A stretch of 35,178 nt of DNA from Bacillota bacterium (GCA_023427705.1 JAEZAL010000128.1:1-35178); one strand, 5' to 3'. Counted from the first letter of the stretch, positions 23,089-32,273 are shown. A program made the numbers and translations. Notes: generated by a model not told the origin, from the letters alone.

Positions 23089-23355
23089 ATGAACGAAAAT
23101 AGAAAAAAAGCTATGCAATCATTAAAGACTGCAAGGGGACAAATTGACGGCATTATAAAAATGATTGAGGAAGATAGATATTGTATAGATGTATCTAATC
23201 AAATTTTTGCAGCTCAATCATTATTAAAAAAAGCTAATTTAATAATTTTAGAAAATCATCTATCACACTGCGTAAAGGATGCATGTATAAATGGAAATGG
23301 TGATGAAAAAATTGATGAGATAATGAAAATATTAGATAAAGTAATTGCAAGATAA
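23089..23355 (+). CDS. csoR: CsoR-family copper-sensing transcriptional repressor
   Basis: An 88-residue all-helical protein. The Cu(I) ligands of CsoR are present as Cys32 (DRYCIDV), His57 and Cys61 (ENHLSHCV), and the ARGQIDGIIKMIEED helix-1 region matches the family. Cu(I) binding releases the repressor from DNA. The ATG at 23089 follows GGGGAGGTG; a GTG five codons upstream lies inside the ribosome binding site. The operator is in its own leader, so it should be autoregulated together with copZ, 18 bases downstream. Confidence 0.9.
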   Translation: MNENRKKAMQSLKTARGQIDGIIKMIEEDRYCIDVSNQIFAAQSLLKKANLIILENHLSHCVKDACINGNGDEKIDEIMKILDKVIAR

Positions 23356-23373
23356 TAATAAGGAGGGTTTATG

Positions 23374-23577
23374 ATGAAAAAATTAATAAATATAGAAGGT
23401 ATGAGTTGTAATCATTGCGTAGCACATGTTAGAGAAGCTTTAGAAGCAATAGACGGTGTGAAAGTAATGGATGTTAGTTTAGACAATAATAATGCACTAG
23501 TTGAAACTAAGGTTGATAATGATGTTTTAATTAATGCAATTGAAGAAGAAGGTTATGATGTTAAATCTATTGAATAG
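23374..23577 (+). CDS. copZ: CopZ-like heavy-metal-associated chaperone
   Basis: The 67-residue product is a single HMA domain with the metal site GMSCNHCVAHV (Cys12 and Cys15) and the usual beta-alpha-beta-beta-alpha-beta length, ending GYDVKSIE. It would carry Cu(I) to an exporter or to CsoR. The ATG at 23374 is seven bases after AGGAGG; the ATG one codon earlier is also possible. It shares an operon with csoR, but no copA P-type ATPase follows; the next feature is a terminator and a convergent marR gene. Confidence 0.9.
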   Translation: MKKLINIEGMSCNHCVAHVREALEAIDGVKVMDVSLDNNNALVETKVDNDVLINAIEEEGYDVKSIE

Positions 23578-23651
23578 TAGATAAAAGAATAAGTAATTTA
23601 AATTCTTTTATTCCAAATTAAATTTAGTATATTTATTACTATATAAGAAAA

Positions 23652-23725
23652 AGAAAAAATATTGTGCCAGTTATACATATAAGTTGTAACAAATAACTAG
23701 GACAATATTTTTTCTCTTTTTTTTT
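23652..23725. terminator. Long terminator hairpin between copZ and the MarR gene
   Basis: A 23-base arm at 23652-23674 pairs with 23693-23715 with two mismatches (core AAAAAATATTGT / ACAATATTTTTT), followed by a run of ten T. The A-rich left arm makes it usable for the minus-strand gene as well. A weaker AT stem (ATAAAAGAAT / ATTCTTTTAT) lies at 23581-23611. Confidence 0.85.
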
Positions 23726-24167
23726 ACTGCAGTTTTGAAATTATTCCATTCATATCATTTATTATGGAAACAAGTTTTATTAAATCCTCTTCTTCTAGTA
23801 AGGATACTCTATTCATTAAATTACTTCTCATCTCAGACTTTTTTTCATTTATAAATTCATATGCCTTTTCAGTAAGCTCTAAATTAAATTTTCTTCTATC
23901 CTTTGGATCATTATATCTATTTACAAAGCCTTGATCAATTAGCTTATCTATAATAGGAGTCATATTAGGTTTTGATATATCTAAACATTTTGCTACATTT
24001 GAAACAGACATTGTTTTTTTATTTGCAAGATAAAATATTACTTTCATATGAGATGGTGGGATAATACATCCTTTAATTACTTCATTTGGATTCAAAAGTT
24101 TATTATGTATAAGTACTAATAAATCTAATAATTTTTCAGGTAAGTTTTTTATTTCAGTATTATTCAT
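23724..24167 (-). CDS. MarR family transcriptional regulator
   Basis: The 147-residue protein has the MarR winged-helix layout: helices PEKLLDLLVLIHNKLLN, then MKVIFYLANKKTMSVSNVAKCLDISKPNMTPIIDKLIDQGFVNRY and the wing DPKDRRKFNLELTEKAYEFI. The ribosome binding site is TAGGAGGATC. It is divergent from the ABC exporter pair, and a perfect inverted repeat sits between them, so it is likely an autoregulated repressor of that exporter. One cysteine (Cys in AKCLDIS) lies in the recognition-helix region and could be redox-sensitive, which is inference. Confidence 0.9.
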   Translation of the reverse strand: MNNTEIKNLPEKLLDLLVLIHNKLLNPNEVIKGCIIPPSHMKVIFYLANKKTMSVSNVAKCLDISKPNMTPIIDKLIDQGFVNRYNDPKDRRKFNLELTEKAYEFINEKKSEMRSNLMNRVSLLEEEDLIKLVSIINDMNGIISKLQ

Positions 24168-24227
24168 AAAGATCCTCCTAAGTAATTTTCAGTTTTATTA
24201 TAAACTATTTAAAATAATTATACAAGT

Positions 24228-24255
24228 ATAACCATTATTAACATATAATGGTTAT
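24228..24255 (+). promoter_or_regulatory. Probable MarR operator, perfect inverted repeat
   Basis: Arms ATAACCATTAT and ATAATGGTTAT (11 bp, no mismatch) with a six-base spacer lie between the MarR and ABC exporter genes, 60 bases from the MarR start and 76 from the ABC start. Size and position suit a MarR dimer. Confidence 0.65.
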
Positions 24256-24331
24256 GAAAATATAATTAATATATTATTCTAATTTATCTTATACTATACT
24301 CAATAGTATTATGAAAGGAGACAAAAATAAA

Positions 24332-26569
24332 ATGATGAAGCTATTAAAATATTTAAAGCCATTTATAGGTTCTATCATTGTAATTATAGTACTGTTATTT
24401 GTGCAGGCTATAAGTGAACTATCACTTCCGGACTATATGTCAAATATAGTCAATGTAGGTATTCAGCAAGGTGGGATCGAAAATTCGGTTCCTAAAATAA
24501 TAAGAAAGAGCGAAAAAGAAAAGCTATCACTTTTTATTGACAAAAATGATATTAATAAAGTGGAGGATAACTATAAATTAATTAGTAAAGATAATTTAAC
24601 AGAAGATGAATATAGAGATTATCTAAGTAAATATCCTTTATTAGCTACTGAGGACTTATATGAGCTTAATACAAAAGATAAAAAAATAATAGAAGAGTTA
24701 AATAATATTTTAGCTAAACCTGAATTAATAGTTTATGGAATAAATTCTGGTAATTTTGATTTTAGCAGTGATAATAGTCAAAGTATTTTAGATAATTTAC
24801 CTGAAAATACAGATGTTTTTACAATTTTTAAAAATTTACCAAAGGAACAACTAAATGAATTATTAAAAGGAATAAATGAAAAACTTAATGAAATGCCTGA
24901 AAGTATGATAAAACAATCAGCAGTAGCATATGTTAATGCTGAATATAAAGCTATAGGTATTAATACAAATAGTTTACAAACTAGTTATATATCAATAACT
25001 GGTGTTAAAATGCTTGGAATAGCATTAATCAGTATGGTTGCAACTGTTATTGTTGGATTCCTATCTGCTAGAATTGCAGCTGGTCTTGGAAAAAATTTAA
25101 GAAGAGATGTATTTAAGAAAGTAACAAGCTTTTCAAATACTGAATTTGATAAATTTTCAACTGCTTCTTTAATTACTAGAAGCACAAATGATATACAACA
25201 AATTCAAAGTTTAATGGTTATGCTATTTAGAATAATATTTTATGCTCCGATTTTAGGCGTAGGTGGAGTGTTAAAAGTATTAAGGACAGATACTAATATG
25301 ACTTGGATAATTGCTATAGGAGTCATATTGATAGTATTACTAGTTAGTATATTATTTTCATTTGCAATGCCTAAATTTAAGATGGTACAAAAATTAATTG
25401 ATAAGTTAAATTTAGTCACAAGAGAAAGTTTAACAGGTATGTTAGTTATAAGAGCTTTCAGTACACAAGAATATGAAGAAAAGAGATTTGATAAAGCTAA
25501 TCTTGATTTAACTAGAACAAATTTATTTGTTAATAGATTAATGTCATCAATGATGCCAGTTATGATGCTTATTATGAATGGATTAACATTACTTATAGTT
25601 TGGGTTGGATCACATCAAGTTGATTTAGGTAGAATTCAAGTTGGTGATATGATGGCATTTATACAATATGCTATGCAAATAATTATGTCATTTTTAATGA
25701 TTTCTATGATATCAATTATGCTTCCACGTGCATCTGTATCAGCTCAACGTATTAGTGAAGTTATATATACTGATTTATCTATTAAAGATAAAAATGAAAC
25801 TAAGAAGTTCTTAAAATCAAAAAAAGGATATGTAGAATATAAAAATGTTAGTTTTAAATATCCTGGTGCAGAAGATTATGTTATTAAAGGGATTAGTTTT
25901 ATTGCTAAGCCTGGAGAAACAACAGCAATAATTGGCAGTACAGGTAGTGGGAAATCTACCTTAATTAATCTTATGCCTAGGTTTTATGATGTTACTGAAG
26001 GACAAATACTTATTGATGGTGTAGATATAAGGGACGTTAATCAAAAAGAACTAAGAGAAAGAATTGGATATGTTCCTCAAAAAGGAGTGTTATTCTCTGG
26101 TACTATTGAAAGTAATTTAAAATATGGTTCACCTAATGCCAAAACAGAAGATATGAAGAAGGCTTCTGATATAGCACAAGCTACTGAATTTATAGAAGCA
26201 AAAACGAGTAAGTATGAAAGTGAAATATCTCAAGGTGGTTCTAATGTATCGGGTGGTCAAAAACAAAGATTGTCAATTGCTAGGGCTTTAGTAAAAAAAC
26301 CTGAAATATATATATTCGATGATAGTTTTTCAGCGTTAGACTTTAAGACTGACTCTGCATTAAGAAAAGCAATAAAGGATAATATTAAAGAAGCAACAAT
26401 GATAATAGTAGCACAAAGAATAAATACAATAAAAGATGCAAATCAAATTATAGTTTTAGATGAAGGTAGAGTTGCTGGAATAGGAACTCATAAAGAGCTT
26501 TTAGAAAACTGTGAAGTATATAAGCAAATAGCTTTATCACAACTTTCAAAGGAGGAGCTAATGTCATGA
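24332..26569 (+). CDS. ABC exporter half-transporter, degenerate NBD, large extracellular insert
   Basis: A 745-residue fused permease-ATPase. After helix 1 (about residues 9-30) an insert of about 170 hydrophilic residues precedes helix 2 (near 225), making it longer than the usual 580-600 residues. The NBD has Walker A GSTGSGKST (about 533) and signature VSGGQKQ, but the Walker B is followed by Asp (IYIFDDSFSALD) in place of Glu, and the switch His is Gln (VAQRINTI). These changes mark the degenerate-site half of heterodimeric exporters such as TM287/288 and BmrCD. The ATG at 24332 is 11 bases after AAAGGAG; an ATG at 24311 is too early. It overlaps the next gene by four bases. Confidence 0.92.
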   Translation: MMKLLKYLKPFIGSIIVIIVLLFVQAISELSLPDYMSNIVNVGIQQGGIENSVPKIIRKSEKEKLSLFIDKNDINKVEDNYKLISKDNLTEDEYRDYLSKYPLLATEDLYELNTKDKKIIEELNNILAKPELIVYGINSGNFDFSSDNSQSILDNLPENTDVFTIFKNLPKEQLNELLKGINEKLNEMPESMIKQSAVAYVNAEYKAIGINTNSLQTSYISITGVKMLGIALISMVATVIVGFLSARIAAGLGKNLRRDVFKKVTSFSNTEFDKFSTASLITRSTNDIQQIQSLMVMLFRIIFYAPILGVGGVLKVLRTDTNMTWIIAIGVILIVLLVSILFSFAMPKFKMVQKLIDKLNLVTRESLTGMLVIRAFSTQEYEEKRFDKANLDLTRTNLFVNRLMSSMMPVMMLIMNGLTLLIVWVGSHQVDLGRIQVGDMMAFIQYAMQIIMSFLMISMISIMLPRASVSAQRISEVIYTDLSIKDKNETKKFLKSKKGYVEYKNVSFKYPGAEDYVIKGISFIAKPGETTAIIGSTGSGKSTLINLMPRFYDVTEGQILIDGVDIRDVNQKELRERIGYVPQKGVLFSGTIESNLKYGSPNAKTEDMKKASDIAQATEFIEAKTSKYESEISQGGSNVSGGQKQRLSIARALVKKPEIYIFDDSFSALDFKTDSALRKAIKDNIKEATMIIVAQRINTIKDANQIIVLDEGRVAGIGTHKELLENCEVYKQIALSQLSKEELMS

Positions 26570-28425
26570 ATAATAATGTAAGAGGCAAAAAACATGGTGG
26601 CTTTGGCGGTCCAATGGGAGGAGGAAATCTCGCAGGTGGAAAAGCCAAAGATTTTAAAGGAACATTAAAAAAGTTAATAGATTATTTAAAACCATATAGA
26701 ATATCAATAATAATAGTTTTAATATTTGCTATTGGCAGTGCTGCTTTTTCTATTGTTGGACCTAAAATTTTAGGAAAGGCAACTACGAAATTATTTGAAG
26801 GATTACTAAGTAAAATTTCAGGAAAAGCTGGTGCAGGTATAGATTTTACTTATATAGGAAATATAATTGCAATTTTACTAGTTTTGTATGTAGTTAGTGC
26901 AATCTTTGCTTTTATTCAAGGATTTATAATGTCAGGGATAGCACAAAAGGTTTCATATAATTTAAGAAAAGAAATATCAATAAAAATAAATAAAATGCCA
27001 TTGAAATACTTTGATAAAATGACTCATGGAGAAGTTTTATCAAGAGTAACTAATGACGTAGATACTGTAAGCAATACTTTAAATCAAAGTTTATCACAAG
27101 TATTTACCTCTATTACAACTTTAGTTGGTGTAGTAATTATGATGCTTTCAATAAGTGTGTCAATGACAATTGCTGCTTTATTAATAGTTCCATTATCAGG
27201 ATTACTTATATCACTAGTTATTAAGAAGTCTCAAAAATATTTTAAAGAACAACAAGAGTTTCTTGGGCATGTAAATGGGCATGTTGAAGAAATATATAGT
27301 GGACATAATATAATGAAAGCTTTTAATGGTGAAGATAAGGCTGTTGAAGAATTTAATAAATTAAATAAAACATTATATAATTCAGCTTGGAGATCTCAAT
27401 TTTTGTCTGGTATGATGATGCCAATAATGACTTTTGTAGGCAATTTAGGATATGTTGCTATTACAATTTTAGGAGGATATTTAACTGTTAAAAATTATAT
27501 AGAAGTTGGTGATATTCAATCCTTCATTCAATATATTAGAACTTTCAATCAACCAATATCACAAGCAGCGCAAATTGCAAATGTATTACAATCAACAGCT
27601 GCAGCAGCTGAAAGAGTTTTTGAATTCCTTGAAGAGGAAGAAATAGTTGATGAAGGAGTTAATCCAATTGGTATTGAAGAGATTAAAGGTCAAGTTACCT
27701 TTAAAGATGTTCATTTTGGATATAATGAAGATAAGATAATTATTAATGATTTTTCAAGCAAAATAGAGCCAGGACAAAGAATAGCTATAGTTGGACCAAC
27801 TGGAGCTGGAAAAACTACAATAGTTAAACTATTAATGAGATTCTATGAATTAAATAGTGGAGAAATATTACTAGATAATTATAATATAAAGGATTTTAAG
27901 CGAAGCGATATAAGAAGAATATTTGGAATGGTGCTTCAAGATACTTGGTTATTTAATGGAAGTGTTATGGAAAATATACGATATGGTAATTTAAAAGCAA
28001 GTGATAAAGAAGTAATTGAGGCTGCAAAAGCTGCTCATGTTGATCATTTTGTTAAGACATTACCTAATGGATACAATACTGAATTAAATGAAGATGCAAG
28101 CAATGTATCACAAGGCCAAAAGCAACTGTTAACAATTGCACGTGCAATTTTAGCAGATCCTAAAATATTAATATTAGATGAAGCTACAAGTTCTGTTGAT
28201 ACAAGAACAGAAGTGCTTATTCAAAAGGCTATGGATAATTTAATGAAAGGTAGAACTAGTTTTATAATTGCTCATAGATTATCAACTATAAGAGATGCTG
28301 ATTTAATTTTAGTGATGAATGAAGGTGATATAGTTGAGCAAGGAACTCACAAAGAATTGCTAAATAAAAATGGGTTCTATGCATCATTATACAATAGTCA
28401 ATTTGAAAATTCACAAATTTCTTAA
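26566..28425 (+). CDS. ABC exporter half-transporter, catalytic NBD partner
   Basis: The 619-residue partner has a Gly-rich N-terminus (GGFGGPMGGGNLAGG), six membrane helices and an NBD with Walker A GPTGAGKTT, Walker B LILDEATSSVD with the catalytic Glu and switch His in IAHRLSTI. Its signature is altered (NVSQGQKQ rather than LSGGQ), which is the expected complement to the degenerate half. So each heterodimer has one canonical and one degenerate ATP site. Start and preceding stop overlap in ATGA. Substrates may be drugs, lipids or peptides; the divergent MarR gene suggests induction by a toxic compound. Confidence 0.93.
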   Translation: MNNNVRGKKHGGFGGPMGGGNLAGGKAKDFKGTLKKLIDYLKPYRISIIIVLIFAIGSAAFSIVGPKILGKATTKLFEGLLSKISGKAGAGIDFTYIGNIIAILLVLYVVSAIFAFIQGFIMSGIAQKVSYNLRKEISIKINKMPLKYFDKMTHGEVLSRVTNDVDTVSNTLNQSLSQVFTSITTLVGVVIMMLSISVSMTIAALLIVPLSGLLISLVIKKSQKYFKEQQEFLGHVNGHVEEIYSGHNIMKAFNGEDKAVEEFNKLNKTLYNSAWRSQFLSGMMMPIMTFVGNLGYVAITILGGYLTVKNYIEVGDIQSFIQYIRTFNQPISQAAQIANVLQSTAAAAERVFEFLEEEEIVDEGVNPIGIEEIKGQVTFKDVHFGYNEDKIIINDFSSKIEPGQRIAIVGPTGAGKTTIVKLLMRFYELNSGEILLDNYNIKDFKRSDIRRIFGMVLQDTWLFNGSVMENIRYGNLKASDKEVIEAAKAAHVDHFVKTLPNGYNTELNEDASNVSQGQKQLLTIARAILADPKILILDEATSSVDTRTEVLIQKAMDNLMKGRTSFIIAHRLSTIRDADLILVMNEGDIVEQGTHKELLNKNGFYASLYNSQFENSQIS

Positions 28426-28427
28426 GC

Positions 28428-28467
28428 AAAAAGATGGTTAAGTGATGATCCTTAACCATCTTTTTTT
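28428..28467 (+). terminator. Strong terminator after the ABC exporter pair
   Basis: AAAAAGATGGTTAAG pairs perfectly with CTTAACCATCTTTTT (15 bp), eight-base loop, continuing into a T-run. Confidence 0.92.
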
Positions 28468-28470
28468 ATT

Positions 28471-28514
28471 TAGTAAAACTTAGTAAAATTATTAGTAAAA
28501 TTATTAGTAAAACT
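28471..28514 (+). repeat. Four phased direct repeats upstream of the gal promoter
   Basis: TAGTAAAAYT occurs at 28471, 28481, 28493 and 28505 (spacings 10, 12 and 12 bp); the middle part is a 12-bp tandem unit AGTAAAATTATT. The array ends four bases before the -35 box of the gal promoter, about one helical turn between copies. Confidence 0.7.
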
Positions 28515-28517
28515 TTA

Positions 28518-28546
28518 TTGATAATGTTTTCCTTTTGTGCTAGACT
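28518..28546 (+). promoter_or_regulatory. Sigma-A-type promoter of galKET
   Basis: TTGATA at 28518-28523 and TAGACT at 28541-28546 with a 17-base spacer, about 40 bases before the galK ATG. The weak -10 suits a regulated promoter. Confidence 0.65.
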
Positions 28547-28586
28547 TTAATTGTAAATATTTATAAGTATAAATAGGAGAGATATT

Positions 28587-29750
28587 ATGAGAGAGAAAAT
28601 TAAAAATACATTTAAGAATATTTTTGGTGAAAATGGTAAAGAGAGATACTTTTTTTCACCTGGAAGAGTTAATTTGATTGGAGAGCATACTGACTATAAT
28701 GGTGGTAATGTATTTCCTTGTGCATTGAGTTTTGGTACTTATGGTGTTATAAGGATTAGAGAAGATGAAAAAGTAAGAATGTTTTCTAGTAATTTTGAAG
28801 AAGTTGGTGTTATAGAATTTTCTTTAAAGGGTATTAAATTTGAAAAATCACATGACTGGGTTAATTATGCTAAGGGTGTAATTGATGTAATGAAAAAACA
28901 TGGATATAATATAAATAAAGGTTTTGATGTAGTTATTTACGGTAATATTCCAAATGGAGCTGGTTTATCTTCATCTGCATCATTAGAACTTTTAATAGCA
29001 GTTATGATGGATAGTTTATTTAATTTTGAAATAAATAGAGTTGATTTGGTTAAGTTTTCTCAAGAAGCTGAAAATAAATTTGTAGGTGTTAATTGCGGAA
29101 TTATGGACCAATTTGCTATAGGTATGGGGAAGGAAAATAATGCTATACTATTAGACTGTAATACTTTAAAATATAATTATTGTCCTATAGAGTTAAAAAA
29201 TGAAGTGTTAGTTATTGCTAATACCAATAAAAGAAGAGGATTGGCAGATTCTAAATATAATGAGCGTAGAAGTGAATGTGAAAAAGCTTTAGAAGAATTA
29301 AAAGTAAAACTTAATATTAGTTCATTAGGCGATCTTACTATTGATGACTTTGAAAAAAATAAAGAGCTAATTAAGGACGAAGTTAGATTGAAAAGAGCAA
29401 AACATGCTGTATACGAAAATCAAAGAACATTAATGGCAAAAGATGCTTTAGAATCAAATGATTTAATTACTTTTGGTAAGCTTATGAATGAATCTCATAT
29501 ATCTTTAAGAGATGATTATGAAGTAACAGGAATTGAACTTGATACATTAGTAGAGCTAGCTTGGAACCATAGTGGTGTTTTAGGTGCTAGGATGACTGGA
29601 GCTGGTTTTGGTGGTTGTACTGTAGCATTAGTAAGAAAAGATAGTGTTGATGATTTTATAAAAACTATTGGACAAGGATACAAAGACAAAATAGGATATG
29701 AAGCTAGTTTCTATATTGCTGAAGTAGGCAATGGAACTAGAGAAATCTAG
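28587..29750 (+). CDS. galK: Galactokinase
   Basis: The 387-residue GHMP kinase phosphorylates galactose to galactose 1-phosphate, the first Leloir step. The galactokinase signature GRVNLIGEHTDYNGG is at residues 28-42, the ATP-binding GAGLSSSASLEL motif near 130, the catalytic-base region GVNCGIMDQFAIGMG near 170 and the C-terminal GARMTGAGFGGCTVAL motif near 335. ATG follows AGGAGAGAT. It is the first gene of galK-galE-galT, with galE 11 bases downstream. Confidence 0.97.
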   Translation: MREKIKNTFKNIFGENGKERYFFSPGRVNLIGEHTDYNGGNVFPCALSFGTYGVIRIREDEKVRMFSSNFEEVGVIEFSLKGIKFEKSHDWVNYAKGVIDVMKKHGYNINKGFDVVIYGNIPNGAGLSSSASLELLIAVMMDSLFNFEINRVDLVKFSQEAENKFVGVNCGIMDQFAIGMGKENNAILLDCNTLKYNYCPIELKNEVLVIANTNKRRGLADSKYNERRSECEKALEELKVKLNISSLGDLTIDDFEKNKELIKDEVRLKRAKHAVYENQRTLMAKDALESNDLITFGKLMNESHISLRDDYEVTGIELDTLVELAWNHSGVLGARMTGAGFGGCTVALVRKDSVDDFIKTIGQGYKDKIGYEASFYIAEVGNGTREI

Positions 29751-29761
29751 GAGGTATTAAT

Positions 29762-30748
29762 ATGATTTTAGTTTGTGGTGGAGCAGGTTACATTGGTAGT
29801 CATGCAGTATATCAATTAATTGAAAGAGGAGAAGAAGTAGTTGTTGTAGATAATTTAGAAACAGGACATAAAGAAGCTGTAAACCCTAAGGCTAAGTTTT
29901 ATAACGTAGATATAAGAAATGAAGAAGAATTAGATAAAGTATTTAAAGAAAATAATATTACAGAAGTAATTCACTTTGCTGCTAACTCTTTAGTAGGTGA
30001 AAGTATGACTAACCCATTAAAGTATTATAACAATAATGTACATGGAACAGAAGTTTTATTAAAAGTTATGGTAGCTAATGATGTAAAGAAAATAGTATTT
30101 TCATCAACAGCAGCTACTTATGGTGAAGCTACTAAAATGCCAATAGTTGAAACAGATAAGACAGAACCAACTAACGCATATGGTGAAACTAAATTAGCTA
30201 TGGAAAAAATGATGAAATGGGCTGATATAGCACATGGAGTTAAATATGTATCATTAAGATATTTCAACGTAGCTGGTGCTCATGTAAGTGGAAGTATAGG
30301 AGAAGATCATAGTCCTGAGACACATTTAATACCATTAATACTACAAGTTCCACTAGGAAAGAGAGAGTTTATATCAATTTTTGGAGAAGATTATGATACT
30401 GAAGATGGTACTTGTATAAGAGATTATATTCATGTTATTGATTTAGCAGATGCACATATCTTAGCAATAGATTATTTAAGAAATGGAAATGAAAGTGATA
30501 TATTTAATTTAGGTAATGGAAATGGATTCTCAGTAAAAGAAATGATAGAAGCAGCAAGAAAGGTAACTGGACATGAAATACCAGCAAAAATATGTGAAAG
30601 AAGAGCTGGTGATCCTGCTAGACTTATTGCCTCTTCTGAAAAAGCAAGAAAGACATTAAAATGGGAACCTAAATTTGATAACGTTGAAGATATAATAAAT
30701 TCAGCTTGGAAGTGGCATAAGAACAACCCTATGGGATTTAACAAGTAG
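29762..30748 (+). CDS. galE: UDP-glucose 4-epimerase
   Basis: The 328-residue extended SDR interconverts UDP-galactose and UDP-glucose with tightly bound NAD. The Rossmann motif is GGAGYIGSH (residues 6-14), DNLETGH binds the adenine ribose, FSSTAATYG holds the active Ser/Thr, and Tyr140 and Lys144 (NAYGETKLAMEK) are catalytic. RDYIHVIDLADAH and GDPARLIASSEKA complete the family pattern. It starts 11 bases after galK with AGGAGG and is followed seven bases later by galT. Confidence 0.97.
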   Translation: MILVCGGAGYIGSHAVYQLIERGEEVVVVDNLETGHKEAVNPKAKFYNVDIRNEEELDKVFKENNITEVIHFAANSLVGESMTNPLKYYNNNVHGTEVLLKVMVANDVKKIVFSSTAATYGEATKMPIVETDKTEPTNAYGETKLAMEKMMKWADIAHGVKYVSLRYFNVAGAHVSGSIGEDHSPETHLIPLILQVPLGKREFISIFGEDYDTEDGTCIRDYIHVIDLADAHILAIDYLRNGNESDIFNLGNGNGFSVKEMIEAARKVTGHEIPAKICERRAGDPARLIASSEKARKTLKWEPKFDNVEDIINSAWKWHKNNPMGFNK

Positions 30749-30755
30749 GTGTAAC

Positions 30756-32273
30756 ATGAGAATTTATAGAGAAATCAAAAGATTGATTAACTATGGACTA
30801 AAGCATAATTTATTTACAGAAGATGATGTTATTTTTGTTAGGAATTCATTATTAAGTATTTTAAATTTAGATGAATACGAAGATGTAGAATTAGAAGAGG
30901 AAGACTTAAAGACTCCTACAGATATCTTAGATAATATATTAAACTATGCTTTTGAAAATGGAGTTTTAGAATCTAATAGTCCAATTTATAGAGATTTATT
31001 AGATACTAAAATTATGGCAGCATTAATGCCAAGGCCATCAGAGGTAATAAGAACTTTTAATGAAAAGTATAAAGCTTCAAAAGAAGAGGCTACATCTTAT
31101 TTTTATAATATTAGTACAGCTTGTGACTATGTTAGAACAGATAGAATTGCACAAAATATAGCTTGGAAAAGTAAAACAGAGTATGGTGAATTAGATATAA
31201 CAATTAATTTATCAAAACCAGAGAAGGATCCTAAAGCTATAGCAGCAGCTAAAAACATGCCTGCTGCTAAGTATCCTAAATGTCTTTTATGTAAAGAAAA
31301 CGAAGGGTACAGAGGACGTATAAATCATCCTGCAAGACAAAATCTTAGAATTATTCCTTTAAGTTTAAAGGATGAAAAGTGGTATTTACAATATTCACCC
31401 TATGCATATTATAATGAACATTGCATTGTTTTTGCTGAAAATCATGTTCCAATGAAGATTACAAATAATACTTTTGATAGATTATTAGAATTTGTTGAGA
31501 AATTCCCACATTATTTTGTAGGTTCAAATGCTGATTTACCTATTGTTGGTGGATCAATATTAACACATGATCACTATCAGGGTGGAAATTACGAGTTTGC
31601 TATGGATAAAGCACAAAATTATACTGAGTTCCAATTAGAAAATTATGATAATATTCAATTATCAATTGTAAAGTGGCCTTTAAGTGTACTAAGGTTAAAA
31701 GGTAATAATAGGTTGGAATTAAGTGAATTAGCTTACAAAATATATAATCATTGGAGAAAATATAATGATTATGAAGTTGGAATTTATTCATTCACTGATT
31801 ACATTCCTCATAATACTATAACTCCAATAGCTAGGAAAGAAAAAGATAGCTATATTCTTGATTTAGTTTTAAGAAATAATAGAGTAAGTGAAGAATATCC
31901 AGATGGGATTTTTCATCCACATAGTGAACTTCATAACATTAAAAAAGAGAATATTGGCTTAATAGAAGTTTTAGGACTTGCAGTTCTTCCAGCTAGATTA
32001 AAAGATGAACTTGAAATAATAAAAACCTCTTTAACTACCGAAAAAGATGATATATACAATTATGATAATATGAAAATACATTATGATTGGTATGAAACAA
32101 TAAAAACTAATAATAAAAATATAACAATTGATAATGTTGATTCTATAGTTGAAAATGAGGTTGCTAATGTATTTACTAAGGTACTAGAACATTGCGGAGT
32201 ATTTAAATGGAATTACGAAGGAAAAGAAGGAATTAATAGATATATAGAAAGCTTGAAAATATCAATTAATTAA
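30756..32273 (+). CDS. galT: UTP/UDP-glucose--hexose-1-phosphate uridylyltransferase, class II
   Basis: The 505-residue protein is the long Firmicute-type (class II) GalT, not the 350-residue HIT type. Landmarks are LMPRPSEV, ICLLCKENEGYRGR-like CLLCKENEGYRGRINHPARQ, YAYYNEHCIVF, and GGSILTHDHYQGG with the His cluster thought to carry the uridylyl group. It transfers UMP between UDP-glucose and galactose 1-phosphate. The ribosome binding site is weak (GTAGGTG) and the gene starts seven bases after galE, so translation may depend on coupling. Confidence 0.95.
   Translation: MRIYREIKRLINYGLKHNLFTEDDVIFVRNSLLSILNLDEYEDVELEEEDLKTPTDILDNILNYAFENGVLESNSPIYRDLLDTKIMAALMPRPSEVIRTFNEKYKASKEEATSYFYNISTACDYVRTDRIAQNIAWKSKTEYGELDITINLSKPEKDPKAIAAAKNMPAAKYPKCLLCKENEGYRGRINHPARQNLRIIPLSLKDEKWYLQYSPYAYYNEHCIVFAENHVPMKITNNTFDRLLEFVEKFPHYFVGSNADLPIVGGSILTHDHYQGGNYEFAMDKAQNYTEFQLENYDNIQLSIVKWPLSVLRLKGNNRLELSELAYKIYNHWRKYNDYEVGIYSFTDYIPHNTITPIARKEKDSYILDLVLRNNRVSEEYPDGIFHPHSELHNIKKENIGLIEVLGLAVLPARLKDELEIIKTSLTTEKDDIYNYDNMKIHYDWYETIKTNNKNITIDNVDSIVENEVANVFTKVLEHCGVFKWNYEGKEGINRYIESLKISIN

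Noticed and set aside
28520..28533. A possible CcpA cre site at the gal promoter (TGATAATGTTTTCC)
   Set aside because: Three mismatches to the cre consensus, including the central CG, make it too weak to claim.
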